Source: PVC group bacterium
Lineage (GTDB): Bacteria > Verrucomicrobiota > Kiritimatiellia > CAIKKV01 > PXCX01
Length of the DNA: 5,963 nucleotides
Direction of reading: 5' to 3'
NCBI GenBank assembly: GCA_003565195.1
Contig: PXCX01000349.1
Coordinates: forward strand, 1-5,963
The translations under genes and the position numbers were made by a program. Shown here piece by piece: positions 1-5,963 of this stretch (positions within the stretch are counted from its first letter, which is position 1; the number at the start of each line of letters is the position of its first letter). Under the pieces are notes generated by a model that was given only the letters and a program-made list of their open reading frames with translations, made no database searches and had not been told where the DNA came from.

Positions 1-812
1 CCAGTCCCCGTTAATACCAACTTCAAATCGCTGTCGTTACGCCGGCGAAACACATCCAGGTAGGCCAACAGCAACGACGTGCCCTTCAGCGGTTCGCGAC
101 GACCGCAATACAACATATAAGCAAACGGCAAATCTCGTGCCGGCGCCGGTTCAAACGATGTCAGCCCCATACCGACAACCTGTCCACAATCACTGGACAA
201 ATTATACAAACGACATGCCAGGTCGCGTTCCGGTTGCGTATTGAAAAAGATCCCGCCGACCGAAACAAACAACCTGCGCACCGTTTCCAAACGAGCAAAA
301 GGCTCGTCATGCAAACAGGGAACCAACCGCGTTTTACGGCCGGCAATCGCAGTCGCCGCATGCACCAGCGCCAGCAAATACGGACCCGTCAGCACCGCAT
401 CCAACGATGGCAGCAATTCACGCAACCGCTCGCACAACGCCGTACTGTTGGGTCCATGCTCCAGCCAGGCTTGCTCGTCTGCCGCCGACAAACGGGCGCC
501 GCGGCTGATCCGTTCCTGTAAACGCTGAAAACGGGCCGCGTCCCGACCTTGGTCAACCGGAAAAAATTCCACCGCTAAACCGGATATTCGGCGCCGGCCG
601 GCCGGTTCGGTGTTTTCCCAGGTTACATGATCGCGGGCGCAGGTTGTCAAAAACAGCGTCTCGATACCGGCCGCCATGGCGCGTCGCGCCAAATGTTCCA
701 GCAAAATTTCGGCGCCGCCGGTGGCGCCGTGACCGGTCAGGCGCGGACTAACAACCGCAATCCGGCGCGGTATCGTCCTGGAAACAGCCTTCGTTTTGGC
801 AGATATCGGCAT
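1..812 (-). CDS. GT4-type glycosyltransferase, 3'-truncated by window edge
   Basis: The reading frame is open from ATG at 812 to base 1, giving 270 codons of a longer protein whose C-terminus lies outside the window. The N-terminal Rossmann domain starts with RRIAVVSPRLTGHGATGGAE (residues 16-35), whose GGAE turn is typical of GT-B family 4 enzymes. Further on are PCLHDEPFA (165-173) and FFNTQPERDLACRLY (189-203), a pattern seen at the end of the first domain. The second domain opens with YMLYCGRREPLKGTSLLLAYL (around 232-252), matching the family's GR-x-x-x-KG motif. The donor-binding E-x7-E motif would lie beyond the edge and cannot be checked. The family moves a sugar from an activated donor to an acceptor, usually a lipid or glycan at the cytoplasmic membrane; donor and acceptor cannot be told here. 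An in-frame stop lies 15 bases upstream of ATG 812, so that ATG is the earliest standard start. A weak GGGG (821-818) sits 5 bases before it. Its link to the oad genes looks incidental. Confidence 0.88.
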   Translation of the reverse strand, partial: MPISAKTKAVSRTIPRRIAVVSPRLTGHGATGGAEILLEHLARRAMAAGIETLFLTTCARDHVTWENTEPAGRRRISGLAVEFFPVDQGRDAARFQRLQERISRGARLSAADEQAWLEHGPNSTALCERLRELLPSLDAVLTGPYLLALVHAATAIAGRKTRLVPCLHDEPFARLETVRRLFVSVGGIFFNTQPERDLACRLYNLSSDCGQVVGMGLTSFEPAPARDLPFAYMLYCGRREPLKGTSLLLAYLDVFRRRNDSDLKLVLTGT

Positions 813-832
813 GAACGCCCCGCATTAGCTCC

Positions 833-862
833 TTAATCATGGACTCTTTGATTAAATGAGTC
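833..862 (-). repeat. Two overlapping, mutually exclusive small inverted repeats before the glycosyltransferase gene
   Basis: TTAATCA (833-839) and TGATTAA (849-855) form a perfect 7-bp inverted repeat with a 9-base loop. GACTC (842-846) and GAGTC (858-862) form a second 5-bp inverted repeat. Each uses bases lying in the loop of the other, so only one hairpin can form at a time. In the minus-strand transcript the first hairpin ends directly against GGAG (832-829), about 16 bases before the glycosyltransferase ATG at 812. The sequence is seen directly. Any role in translation is speculative, because the AAGGAG is too far from ATG 812 to be an ideal ribosome binding site. Confidence 0.4.
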
Positions 863-900
863 GAACATTTCACATGCGGCTGCCTAAGTTGTTGCGGCCC

Positions 901-976
901 AAAGCGTTCAGTGTTCAGGTGTTCAGCGTTCAGGAAATCCGGCCTGAACACTGAACTCTGAACCCCTGAACACTTT
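901..976. repeat. Large imperfect stem-loop built of four GTTCAG and four CTGAAC units
   Basis: The left arm carries GTTCAG at 906-911, 913-918, 921-926 and 928-933. The right arm carries CTGAAC at 944-949, 951-956, 958-963 and 966-971. The units are spaced 7-8 bases apart. The arms pair around an 8-base loop (935-942): all four hexamers pair fully, the linkers between them are mismatched or bulged, and AAAG (901-904) also pairs with CTTT (973-976). The element lies 35 bases after the oadB stop and ends 89 bases before the glycosyltransferase start. No U-run follows it on either strand, so it does not look like a standard intrinsic terminator. It could stabilise the 3' end of the oad transcript, hinder polymerase, or be one copy of a dispersed intergenic repeat. 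A smaller perfect hairpin, CAGC-GAA-GCTG (977-987), stands next to it. Confidence 0.75.
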
Positions 977-1010
977 CAGCGAAGCTGGCTAGAGCCTTCA
1001 TCGCATTCCC

Positions 1011-2360
1011 TTAGGCAAAAACCGAAATGAAAAAGCCGGCCGCTATCGCCGACCCGATCACGCCGGCCACGTTCGGTCCCATAGCATGCATGATCAGGAC
1101 ATTACCACCGTCTTCGTCCATGCCTACTTTATTGGCCACGCGCGCGGCCATGGGCACCGCCGAAACACCGGCCCCGCCGATCAGGGGATTGATCTGCTCT
1201 TTGCTGAACCGATTCATTAGTCGCCCGAACAACACGCCGGCAATCGTCCCGAAGCTAAAGGCAACCAAGCCGATCACAATAATGCCGGCCGACTCGAGTT
1301 GCATAATCCGATGCGCCGACATCTGCATCCCGACCCCCAGACCCAGGAAAATGGTCACGATATTGATCAATTCATTCTGCATCGTTTTTGACAGCCGCTG
1401 CACAACACCGCATTCGCGCGCCAGGTTGCCGAAGGTCAATGCGCCGATCAGCGGAATCGCTGAAGGCAACAGCAACGCGGTCAGCAGCAAAACCAGTAAC
1501 GGGAACAGAATTTTCTCGATGCGTCCGACCGGCCGCAACTGTTTCATGCGAATCCGGCGTTGTTCGGGCGTGGTAAACAACTTCATCAAGGGCGGCTGAA
1601 TCAGCGGCACCATAGCCATGTAGGAGTAGGCGGCAACCGCAATCGGTCCGAGTAACGGCTCGGCAAGTTCACGCGCCACATAGATAGAGGTGGGACCATC
1701 GGCGCCACCAATAATCGAAATAGCGCAGGCATCCTGGATCGTAAACGAAACACCCGGCACCATATTCAGCGCAATCGCGCCGAGTAACGAGCCAAAAATG
1801 CCGAACTGGGCCGCGGCGCCAAGCAGTGCCGTCTTGGGATTCGCGATCAACGGCCCAAAATCGGTTAAGGCGCCCACCCCCATGAAAATAAGTATTGGAA
1901 ACAATCCATTGGCGATCCCGGCCTGATAAATAACATTCAGGAATCCTTCGGCAGCCGCAATCCCGGTAAGCGGTACATTAACCAGGACCGTTGCAAACCC
2001 GATCGGCAACAACAACAACGGTTCGAATTGCTTGGCAATCGCCAGATAGATCAGGATCAGGCCGATCGCCATCATGAACGCGCTTTGCCAGCCGGAAACG
2101 CTAATGGTCTCATCCTGATAAGGCACATCAGTCGTCGTCGTGAAAAACGATCGCAGGCCGGTATCCCGCAGAAAATCGCCGAACAAACGCGTCAAGGTCA
2201 ACGTCTCGTGATCGTCCGATTGGGTCGTTGCCATAGACTCAACGGTTTCGGCCGGATCATGTTCCGTCGCAAAGACGGCAAATGCCGAAAGGAAAAAACC
2301 CGAAAAAAGCACAGCGATGATGGCGCAGCGCCGGCGCGCGGCAATCGATTGTGACAACAT
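1011..2360 (-). CDS. oadB: Oxaloacetate decarboxylase, beta subunit (sodium-translocating membrane carboxybiotin decarboxylase)
   Basis: This 449-residue integral membrane subunit decarboxylates carboxybiotin presented by OadA and couples this to sodium export. The family signature is clear: LAIAKQFEPLLLLPIGF (106-122), FMGVGALTDFGPLIANPKTA (159-178), IIGGADGPTSIYVA (216-229), QNELINIVTIFLGLGVG (328-344) and NPLIGGAGVSAVPMAARVAN (391-410). Asp221, Tyr247, Asn391, Gly395, Ser400 and Arg407 match the functional residues I recall for Klebsiella OadB (Asp203, Tyr229, Asn373, Gly377, Ser382, Arg389) at a constant offset of +18, so the ion pathway appears intact. Residues 1-31 look like a signal peptide (RRR, then a hydrophobic run ending VFA), followed by a polar stretch of about 55 residues before the first conserved helix, an addition to the short Klebsiella N-terminus. 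GAGGG at 2373-2369, 8 bases before the ATG, supports this start. It follows oadA after 57 bases. MmdB and GcdB are close relatives, but the OadA neighbour makes oxaloacetate the likely substrate. Confidence 0.96.
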   Translation of the reverse strand: MLSQSIAARRRCAIIAVLFSGFFLSAFAVFATEHDPAETVESMATTQSDDHETLTLTRLFGDFLRDTGLRSFFTTTTDVPYQDETISVSGWQSAFMMAIGLILIYLAIAKQFEPLLLLPIGFATVLVNVPLTGIAAAEGFLNVIYQAGIANGLFPILIFMGVGALTDFGPLIANPKTALLGAAAQFGIFGSLLGAIALNMVPGVSFTIQDACAISIIGGADGPTSIYVARELAEPLLGPIAVAAYSYMAMVPLIQPPLMKLFTTPEQRRIRMKQLRPVGRIEKILFPLLVLLLTALLLPSAIPLIGALTFGNLARECGVVQRLSKTMQNELINIVTIFLGLGVGMQMSAHRIMQLESAGIIVIGLVAFSFGTIAGVLFGRLMNRFSKEQINPLIGGAGVSAVPMAARVANKVGMDEDGGNVLIMHAMGPNVAGVIGSAIAAGFFISVFA

Positions 2361-2417
2361 ACTTTTTACCCTCGCAAATTCAATCCGAAATCATCCCAGG
2401 AAGAGACGAGAACCCGA

Positions 2418-4244
2418 CTAGGAAACCGTCGCGATCGTTTCCCCGTTATCAACCGCATCCCCAACCTTGGCCCCGTAATGGACGGTACCGTCAGCCGGAC
2501 TGTTGACGGTGAACTCCATTTTCATCGCCTCCAGAATGATGATCGGTTCATCTTGAGCAACCTGATCGCCGTCGTTGTGCAACAGTTTGAAAACACTGCC
2601 GGCAACCGGCGCATCGACCGGATGGCCGCCCTGAACACTTTCCTCTGCCGCGGCTGGGGCCGGGGCCGCTGCCGGAGCGGCGTTCGCGGGTGCGGGTGTC
2701 GCGGTTGCACCTTGACTGCCGGCGCTTCCGCCTTGGGCACTGCCCCGCCTTACCGTCACGGCATAATCTTTGCCCTCGACACTGACGACGTAATCGGCGG
2801 GGCCGTCCGTGTCCCCGCGGTCAGGTTTCGCCGCAGGCTTTTCAGTCTTGGCAGGCGGCAGCGTTTCGGTTTCGGGAGCCTCAAACGATACCGGTCCCTT
2901 TTCACGGTTCTTGAAAAAGTTCATCGCGGGTTGCGGGAAAAGCGCATAGGTCAAGACGTCATCAATGTTTACCGAAGAAACGCCCAGTTTCTCTTTCAAT
3001 TCCGATTCGAGCTTATCCAGCTCGTTCGGGATATCGTCGGCGGGACGATGATCGATCGCCTTTTCCATTTTCAAGGTTTTCACGGCTTGCGCCACCAGCT
3101 CGGAATTAGGTGCGGCGGGCGTGTGGCCATACCGGCCGACAAGCAGATCAAGGGACTCCTTGGTCAACTGTTTGTAACTACCGAACAAAACATTGAACAC
3201 GGCCTGGGTGCCAACGATCTGGGAAGTTGGCGTAACCAGCGGCGGATACCCGAAATCTTTTTGAACCACGGCGATTTCATCCAACACCTGATCCATTTTG
3301 TCCGCTGCCTTCTGTTCCTTGAGCTGGCCTTCAAGATTGGAAAGCATTCCGCCCGGAACCTGGGCCAGCAGAATCCGGGTATCGGCACCGACAAAAAGCG
3401 ACTCGAATTGACGGTATTTCTTACGTACTTCCCGGAAATAAGCGGCTATCTCAACCAACAATTTGACGTCCAGTTCGGTATCATATTCGGTGCCTTGAAG
3501 GATTTCGACCAGCGTTTCCGTCGGCGAATGGCTGGTTCCCATGGACATGGACGAAATCGTAGTATCGAGCATATCGGCGCCGGCCTCGACACCCTTAAGC
3601 TGGGTGGCTACGGACATGCCGGTTGTGGCATGCGAATGCAAATGAATCGGTAACCCGGTCGCTTTCTTAAGCGCGCCAACCAATTCATAAGCATCAAACG
3701 GCTTGAGCAGACCGGCCATATCCTTGATGCAAATGGAATCGGCGTCCATTTGCTTCAATTCCTTGGCCAACGATACATAGGCGTCGATAGTATGCACTGG
3801 CGAAATCGTATAACAGATACTGGGCTGGGCATGTTTGCCGCGTTTTTTCACCGATTGCATGGCCGTAGCAAGGTTGCGCGGATCGTTCAGGGCATCAAAA
3901 ATACGGAAAACATCGACCCCGTTGGCAATCGCGCGTTCGACAAATTTATCAACCACGTCATCAGCATAATTACGGTAGCCGAGAATGTTCTGTCCGCGCA
4001 ACAACATCTGCATCGGGGTATTCGGCATGGCTTCCTTGAGACGTCGAATCCGTTCCCACGGGTCTTCGTTCAAAAAGCGAATACACGAATCGAACGTGGC
4101 GCCACCCCACGTTTCAAGCGACCAGAAACCGACGCGATCGAGTTGTCCGGCGCAGGGCAACATATCGGCCGTCGTCATCCGGGTGGCCAGTAAGGATTGA
4201 TGAGCATCACGTAAAATTAAGTCGGTAATCGCGGTCTTGGGCAT
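2418..4244 (-). CDS. oadA: Oxaloacetate decarboxylase, alpha subunit (biotin-containing carboxyltransferase)
   Basis: This soluble 608-residue subunit takes the carboxyl group from oxaloacetate, leaving pyruvate, and loads it on its own biotin for delivery to OadB. The N-terminal carboxyltransferase TIM barrel begins TDLILRDAHQSLLATRM. Metal ligands are visible as Asp13, Lys174 (in CIKDMAG, the lysine carbamylated in the family), His203 and His205 (LPIHLHSHATTGMS). The spacing matches that known for Vibrio OadA (Asp17, Lys178, His207, His209). The conserved association domain runs to about residue 445. Then come a proline/alanine-rich flexible linker (about 505-535) and a biotin carrier domain with EAMKMEF, biotinyl-lysine 575, 33 residues from the C-terminus. 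The ATG is preceded by AGAGGAA (4257-4251) at 8 bases. It starts 15 bases after oadG and precedes oadB. PycB of two-subunit pyruvate carboxylases has the same layout, but the adjacent oadG and oadB argue for the decarboxylase pump. Biotinylation would need a BirA encoded elsewhere. Confidence 0.96.
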   Translation of the reverse strand: MPKTAITDLILRDAHQSLLATRMTTADMLPCAGQLDRVGFWSLETWGGATFDSCIRFLNEDPWERIRRLKEAMPNTPMQMLLRGQNILGYRNYADDVVDKFVERAIANGVDVFRIFDALNDPRNLATAMQSVKKRGKHAQPSICYTISPVHTIDAYVSLAKELKQMDADSICIKDMAGLLKPFDAYELVGALKKATGLPIHLHSHATTGMSVATQLKGVEAGADMLDTTISSMSMGTSHSPTETLVEILQGTEYDTELDVKLLVEIAAYFREVRKKYRQFESLFVGADTRILLAQVPGGMLSNLEGQLKEQKAADKMDQVLDEIAVVQKDFGYPPLVTPTSQIVGTQAVFNVLFGSYKQLTKESLDLLVGRYGHTPAAPNSELVAQAVKTLKMEKAIDHRPADDIPNELDKLESELKEKLGVSSVNIDDVLTYALFPQPAMNFFKNREKGPVSFEAPETETLPPAKTEKPAAKPDRGDTDGPADYVVSVEGKDYAVTVRRGSAQGGSAGSQGATATPAPANAAPAAAPAPAAAEESVQGGHPVDAPVAGSVFKLLHNDGDQVAQDEPIIILEAMKMEFTVNSPADGTVHYGAKVGDAVDNGETIATVS

Positions 4245-4259
4245 AACAGTTTCCTCTGC

Positions 4260-4496
4260 TTATGATGATGAATGGTTGAAATCTTCGTGTGCCTGAATCG
4301 CGGCTGCAATAATGGCGGCGATCGGTTTGCTGTCCGGTTTAACCCCGGCCGCCGGCCCGGACTGGGGTTTGTCAAGATTGAAAAGACGTACCAGGCGGGC
4401 ATTAAGGACGATCACACCGATCAGCGCAACCAGCATACTGAAAACAATGGTCATCCCGACAATCATCAGGGCGATGCCTTGAAATAATAAATCCAT
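4260..4496 (-). CDS. oadG: Oxaloacetate decarboxylase, gamma subunit
   Basis: This is a 78-residue protein with one N-terminal membrane helix (about residues 5-31, containing IALMIVGMTIVFSMLVALIG) and a short cytoplasmic tail ending AAIIAAAIQAHEDFNHSSS. Size, topology and the helix pattern fit the OadG family. That subunit anchors OadA to OadB and aids assembly, and in Klebsiella it binds zinc through C-terminal residues including histidines. Two histidines (70 and 75) are present here, fewer than I recall for Klebsiella, so metal binding is uncertain. AAGGA (4508-4504) lies 7 bases before the ATG. It is the first gene of the oadGAB operon, with 15 bases to oadA. The upstream 85-bp gap could hold a promoter, but no convincing -35/-10 pair was found. 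Related short subunits of methylmalonyl-CoA decarboxylase (MmdD) look alike; the neighbours decide the call. Confidence 0.9.
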   Translation of the reverse strand: MDLLFQGIALMIVGMTIVFSMLVALIGVIVLNARLVRLFNLDKPQSGPAAGVKPDSKPIAAIIAAAIQAHEDFNHSSS

Positions 4497-4541
4497 CCGG
4501 TAATCCTTTTCAAGTAAAAGGGGTTAGTCAAACATGAAGCG

Positions 4542-4558
4542 AGGCATTTTGCCTTTTT
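4542..4558 (+). terminator. Terminator-like hairpin on the plus strand (weak)
   Basis: AGGCA (4542-4546) and TGCCT (4550-4554) form a 5-bp stem with a TTT loop, followed by TTTT on the plus strand. Read from the minus strand, the direction of all genes here, the run precedes the stem as A residues, so it would not stop the oad or MORN transcripts. The stem is short and no plus-strand gene is present, so its function is doubtful. It lies in the 85-bp gap between the MORN gene and oadG. Confidence 0.3.
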
Positions 4559-4581
4559 CGTGCAAAAAAAGCAATCTTTAT

Positions 4582-5217
4582 TTAATCGAGGGTCTGAATC
4601 AGGACGCCGCGATCCCAACGTCCGCGAAGCACCCGGTCATTCGCAGCGCGGTAAACACCCTGACCATGGATACGATCATCGACCCATTCGCCTTCGTAGA
4701 CGGAACCGTCCGGAAAGGTGAAACGCCCGGTACCCTTTACAAGACGATCTTGGTCCCAATTCCCTTCCAGAATATCGCCGTTGGGATAGGTATACCGTCC
4801 TGAACCGTGGCGGCGACCTTTGAACCATTCGCCTTGATACCGTTCGCCATTACGGTACTGGTACACTCCGCGTCCGTGCATGCGGTTGTCATGCCAGTAT
4901 CCCGCATACCGTTCACCGTCGGGAAACGTTTGGATTCCCACTCCTTGACGATTGTTACGATGCCATTCACCCTCATAGCGGGCGCCATCGGGTTGAACCA
5001 GGATTCCGCGACCATGCATGTACCGACCGTCAACCGCGCCACGATACCGGCTGCCATCGCGGAACCCGCCGTGTACCTGTCCGGAATCCCTTGTTTCCGA
5101 GCTACCGGGATCGTGGGCGCGATCCGGTACGCGGATCTGCTCCGCCCGAACGGTACCGACAACCATCCAAAACACCAACCATCGAAACAGCCAACCCAGC
5201 ATTGAACATTCTTTCAT
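4582..5217 (-). CDS. Secreted or envelope MORN-repeat protein
   Basis: From ATG 5217 the protein has 211 residues. Residues 1-25 form a signal peptide (MLGWLFRWLVFWMVVGTVRA follows MKECS) with likely cleavage after VRA. A polar spacer follows, then six MORN repeats starting at about residues 57, 80, 103, 126, 149 and 173, each 23-24 residues with the pattern Y-x-G-x-W...G-x-G-x-x-x-x-x-x-G, and a partial seventh from 196 (VLRGRWDRG). Repeat 1 has degenerated (YRGAVDG instead of YEGEW). MORN repeats make elongated beta-hairpin solenoids; in eukaryotes they take part in membrane or protein binding, and in bacteria their role is mostly unknown. The frame also stays open to GTG 5277 and ATG 5262, which would overlap the upstream gene. 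I prefer 5217 because the signal peptide then sits at the N-terminus; ATG 5202 is an alternative. No strong Shine-Dalgarno sequence marks any of them. It probably shares a transcript with the upstream gene. Confidence 0.85.
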   Translation of the reverse strand: MKECSMLGWLFRWLVFWMVVGTVRAEQIRVPDRAHDPGSSETRDSGQVHGGFRDGSRYRGAVDGRYMHGRGILVQPDGARYEGEWHRNNRQGVGIQTFPDGERYAGYWHDNRMHGRGVYQYRNGERYQGEWFKGRRHGSGRYTYPNGDILEGNWDQDRLVKGTGRFTFPDGSVYEGEWVDDRIHGQGVYRAANDRVLRGRWDRGVLIQTLD

Positions 5218-5254
5218 ATGAATCGGAAACAACCTTTCGTTGCGTCGCATCCGC

Positions 5255-5963
5255 CTATTCATGAGGCGGCAAGACACCTTCCTCCACCAGTTGTGCGTCT
5301 TCTTCTTCGGTTAATTGGATCGGCAGCGGCGGTCCCTTCTCGCCGCGTGCACGGATCAGTTCCAAATTGTATTCCCGCAGAATTTGGCGCCGTTCTTCGA
5401 GCGTGGCGTCGGACGGGATTTCAGGCATGTTTCTGTTTTCGCTACGCTGGCGCGCCAAAGTGGCGCGCGGCGGTTGGGGCGCAGGACGTTCACTGCGAGC
5501 CCTTTCGTATTCTTCACGCGTCAGTGCCGCCCGCGGAGGCTCCGATGAACGTGACCGGCGATATCGCGATACCGACTCCGGCCTGCCGCCGGGCGCCGCC
5601 GCCGGCTGCGTCATGCTGCCCGCATGCCCTGCTTGAAGCGGTTCCCCGCGCATCGATAACCACGCCTCCTCGTCGGCATAACGAAGCAAGACGCGTTCTT
5701 CTCCGTAATCGACACTGATCAACTCGATCCCGTCTTCACGGTCGCCGATTTGCATGAAATAATTCTTCTTTTCACGCTCGTTAATAATACCGATACGGAT
5801 GGTACCGCTTTCTTCCTGCACAATAAAGGTCAAACGCAAATGACGCGCAAACGATTCCTCGGGCCGAATCTCGCGCGGCGGTTCCGGTTCGGGTTCCGGT
5901 TCGGGCAACGGATCGGGTTCCGGCAGCGGTGCCGCGCCAAAAGGTTCCCGGTCCAAAATAATC
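5255..5963 (-). CDS. Partial protein with GspC/PilP-like small beta domain and proline-rich linker
   Basis: The frame is open to the right edge; the last codons upstream read ATT-ATT-TTG with no start or ribosome site, so the N-terminus lies outside the window. Numbering from the TTG at 5956, the visible part shows LDREPFG, then a proline/glutamate linker (about 10-27). Next is a compact beta-rich segment (about 41-103) including YFMQIGDREDGIELISVDYG and ERVLLRYADEEAWLSMRG. Last is a long Arg/Pro/Ser/Glu-rich tail with a probably helical stretch (TLEERRQILREYNLELIRAR, 185-204). A DREPFG-type motif, proline linker and beta barrel are the layout of inner-membrane linker proteins of type II secretion and type IV pilus machines (GspC, PilP). 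That match is by pattern only and is an inference. The TAG stop (5257-5255) lies 38 bases before the preferred MORN start. No transmembrane segment is visible in the part seen. Confidence 0.7.
   Translation of the reverse strand, partial: IILDREPFGAAPLPEPDPLPEPEPEPEPPREIRPEESFARHLRLTFIVQEESGTIRIGIINEREKKNYFMQIGDREDGIELISVDYGEERVLLRYADEEAWLSMRGEPLQAGHAGSMTQPAAAPGGRPESVSRYRRSRSSEPPRAALTREEYERARSERPAPQPPRATLARQRSENRNMPEIPSDATLEERRQILREYNLELIRARGEKGPPLPIQLTEEEDAQLVEEGVLPPHE
5880..5903. repeat. Two perfect tandem copies of a 12-bp unit in the Pro-Glu linker
   Basis: GGTTCCGGTTCG occurs at 5880-5891 and again at 5892-5903, and related hexamers continue to about 5925. On the minus strand it encodes alternating Pro-Glu. 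The unit is a multiple of three, so changes in copy number would lengthen or shorten the linker without shifting the frame. Confidence 0.7.

Noticed and set aside
748..951. Minus-strand 67-codon open frame with an internal ATG (825) close behind AAGGAG
   Set aside because: Its first part is made of the hairpin repeat units and its last part overlaps the well-supported glycosyltransferase start in another frame. The internal ATG is only 3 bases from AAGGAG, too close for a normal start.
901..976. CRISPR array reading of the repeated hexamers
   Set aside because: The units are 6 bases with 1-2 base linkers and occur in opposite orientations. There are no 25-40 base repeats or unique spacers, and no cas genes.
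1027..1599. Plus-strand open frame (190 codons) opposite oadB
   Set aside because: It is antisense to the conserved C-terminal half of OadB and shows no family motif, so it is a shadow frame.
2478..3653. Long plus-strand open frame (391 codons) opposite oadA
   Set aside because: It is fully antisense to a clearly recognisable oadA. Its translation is rich in Arg, Gly and His with no recognisable domain, as expected for a shadow frame in GC-rich coding DNA.
4530..4580. Possible minus-strand promoters for oadG: TTGCTT-17-CAAAAT, and TTGACT with a poor -10
   Set aside because: The first has only 3/6 and 4/6 matches to the sigma-70 consensus. The second would place its -10 over the ribosome binding site. 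Neither is good enough to annotate.
5448..5468. Palindrome TGGCGCGCCA followed by a direct repeat TGGCGCGC
   Set aside because: It lies within the coding sequence of the partial gene, is short and GC-rich, and is explained by alternating Ala/Arg codons.

Overview
The window looks like a chromosomal stretch from a Gram-negative-type bacterium, with every supportable gene on the minus strand. From right to left (the direction of transcription) the order is: a partial gene for an envelope or secretion-related protein, a secreted MORN-repeat protein, the three-gene oxaloacetate decarboxylase sodium pump operon (oadG, oadA, oadB), and the first two-thirds or so of a GT4-type glycosyltransferase that runs off the left edge. 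A complete OadGAB pump points to an anaerobic or fermentative lifestyle with sodium bioenergetics. The moderately GC-rich sequence, the signal-peptide-bearing OadB, the secreted MORN protein and the GspC/PilP-like fragment would fit a PVC-group bacterium (for example Kiritimatiellota or a relative). That placement is an impression and was not tested.

Right part (4582-5963): the rightmost gene enters from outside the window. It has a proline/glutamate-rich linker, a compact beta-rich domain resembling the small periplasmic domain of GspC/PilP-type proteins, and a charged Arg/Pro/Glu-rich tail. It ends within a few bases of, or overlaps, the MORN gene. The MORN protein has a signal peptide and six full 23-24-residue repeats plus a partial seventh. 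The two are probably co-transcribed.

Centre (1011-4496): oadG, oadA and oadB are tightly spaced (15 and 57 bp gaps) and each has a visible Shine-Dalgarno sequence. OadA has the metal-site residues of the carboxyltransferase domain and the biotinylated lysine motif. OadB keeps the ion-pathway residues known from the Klebsiella enzyme at one constant numbering offset. Together they would decarboxylate oxaloacetate to pyruvate and CO2 and export sodium ions.

Left part (1-1010): a 198-bp spacer separates oadB from the glycosyltransferase gene. Its most striking content is a large imperfect hairpin made of four GTTCAG units facing four CTGAAC units (901-976). Two mutually exclusive small hairpins lie just before the glycosyltransferase start. 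No mobile element, CRISPR array, tRNA or rRNA was seen. I found no clear sign of an undescribed multi-gene system. The hairpin array in the oadB-glycosyltransferase spacer is the item best worth following up.
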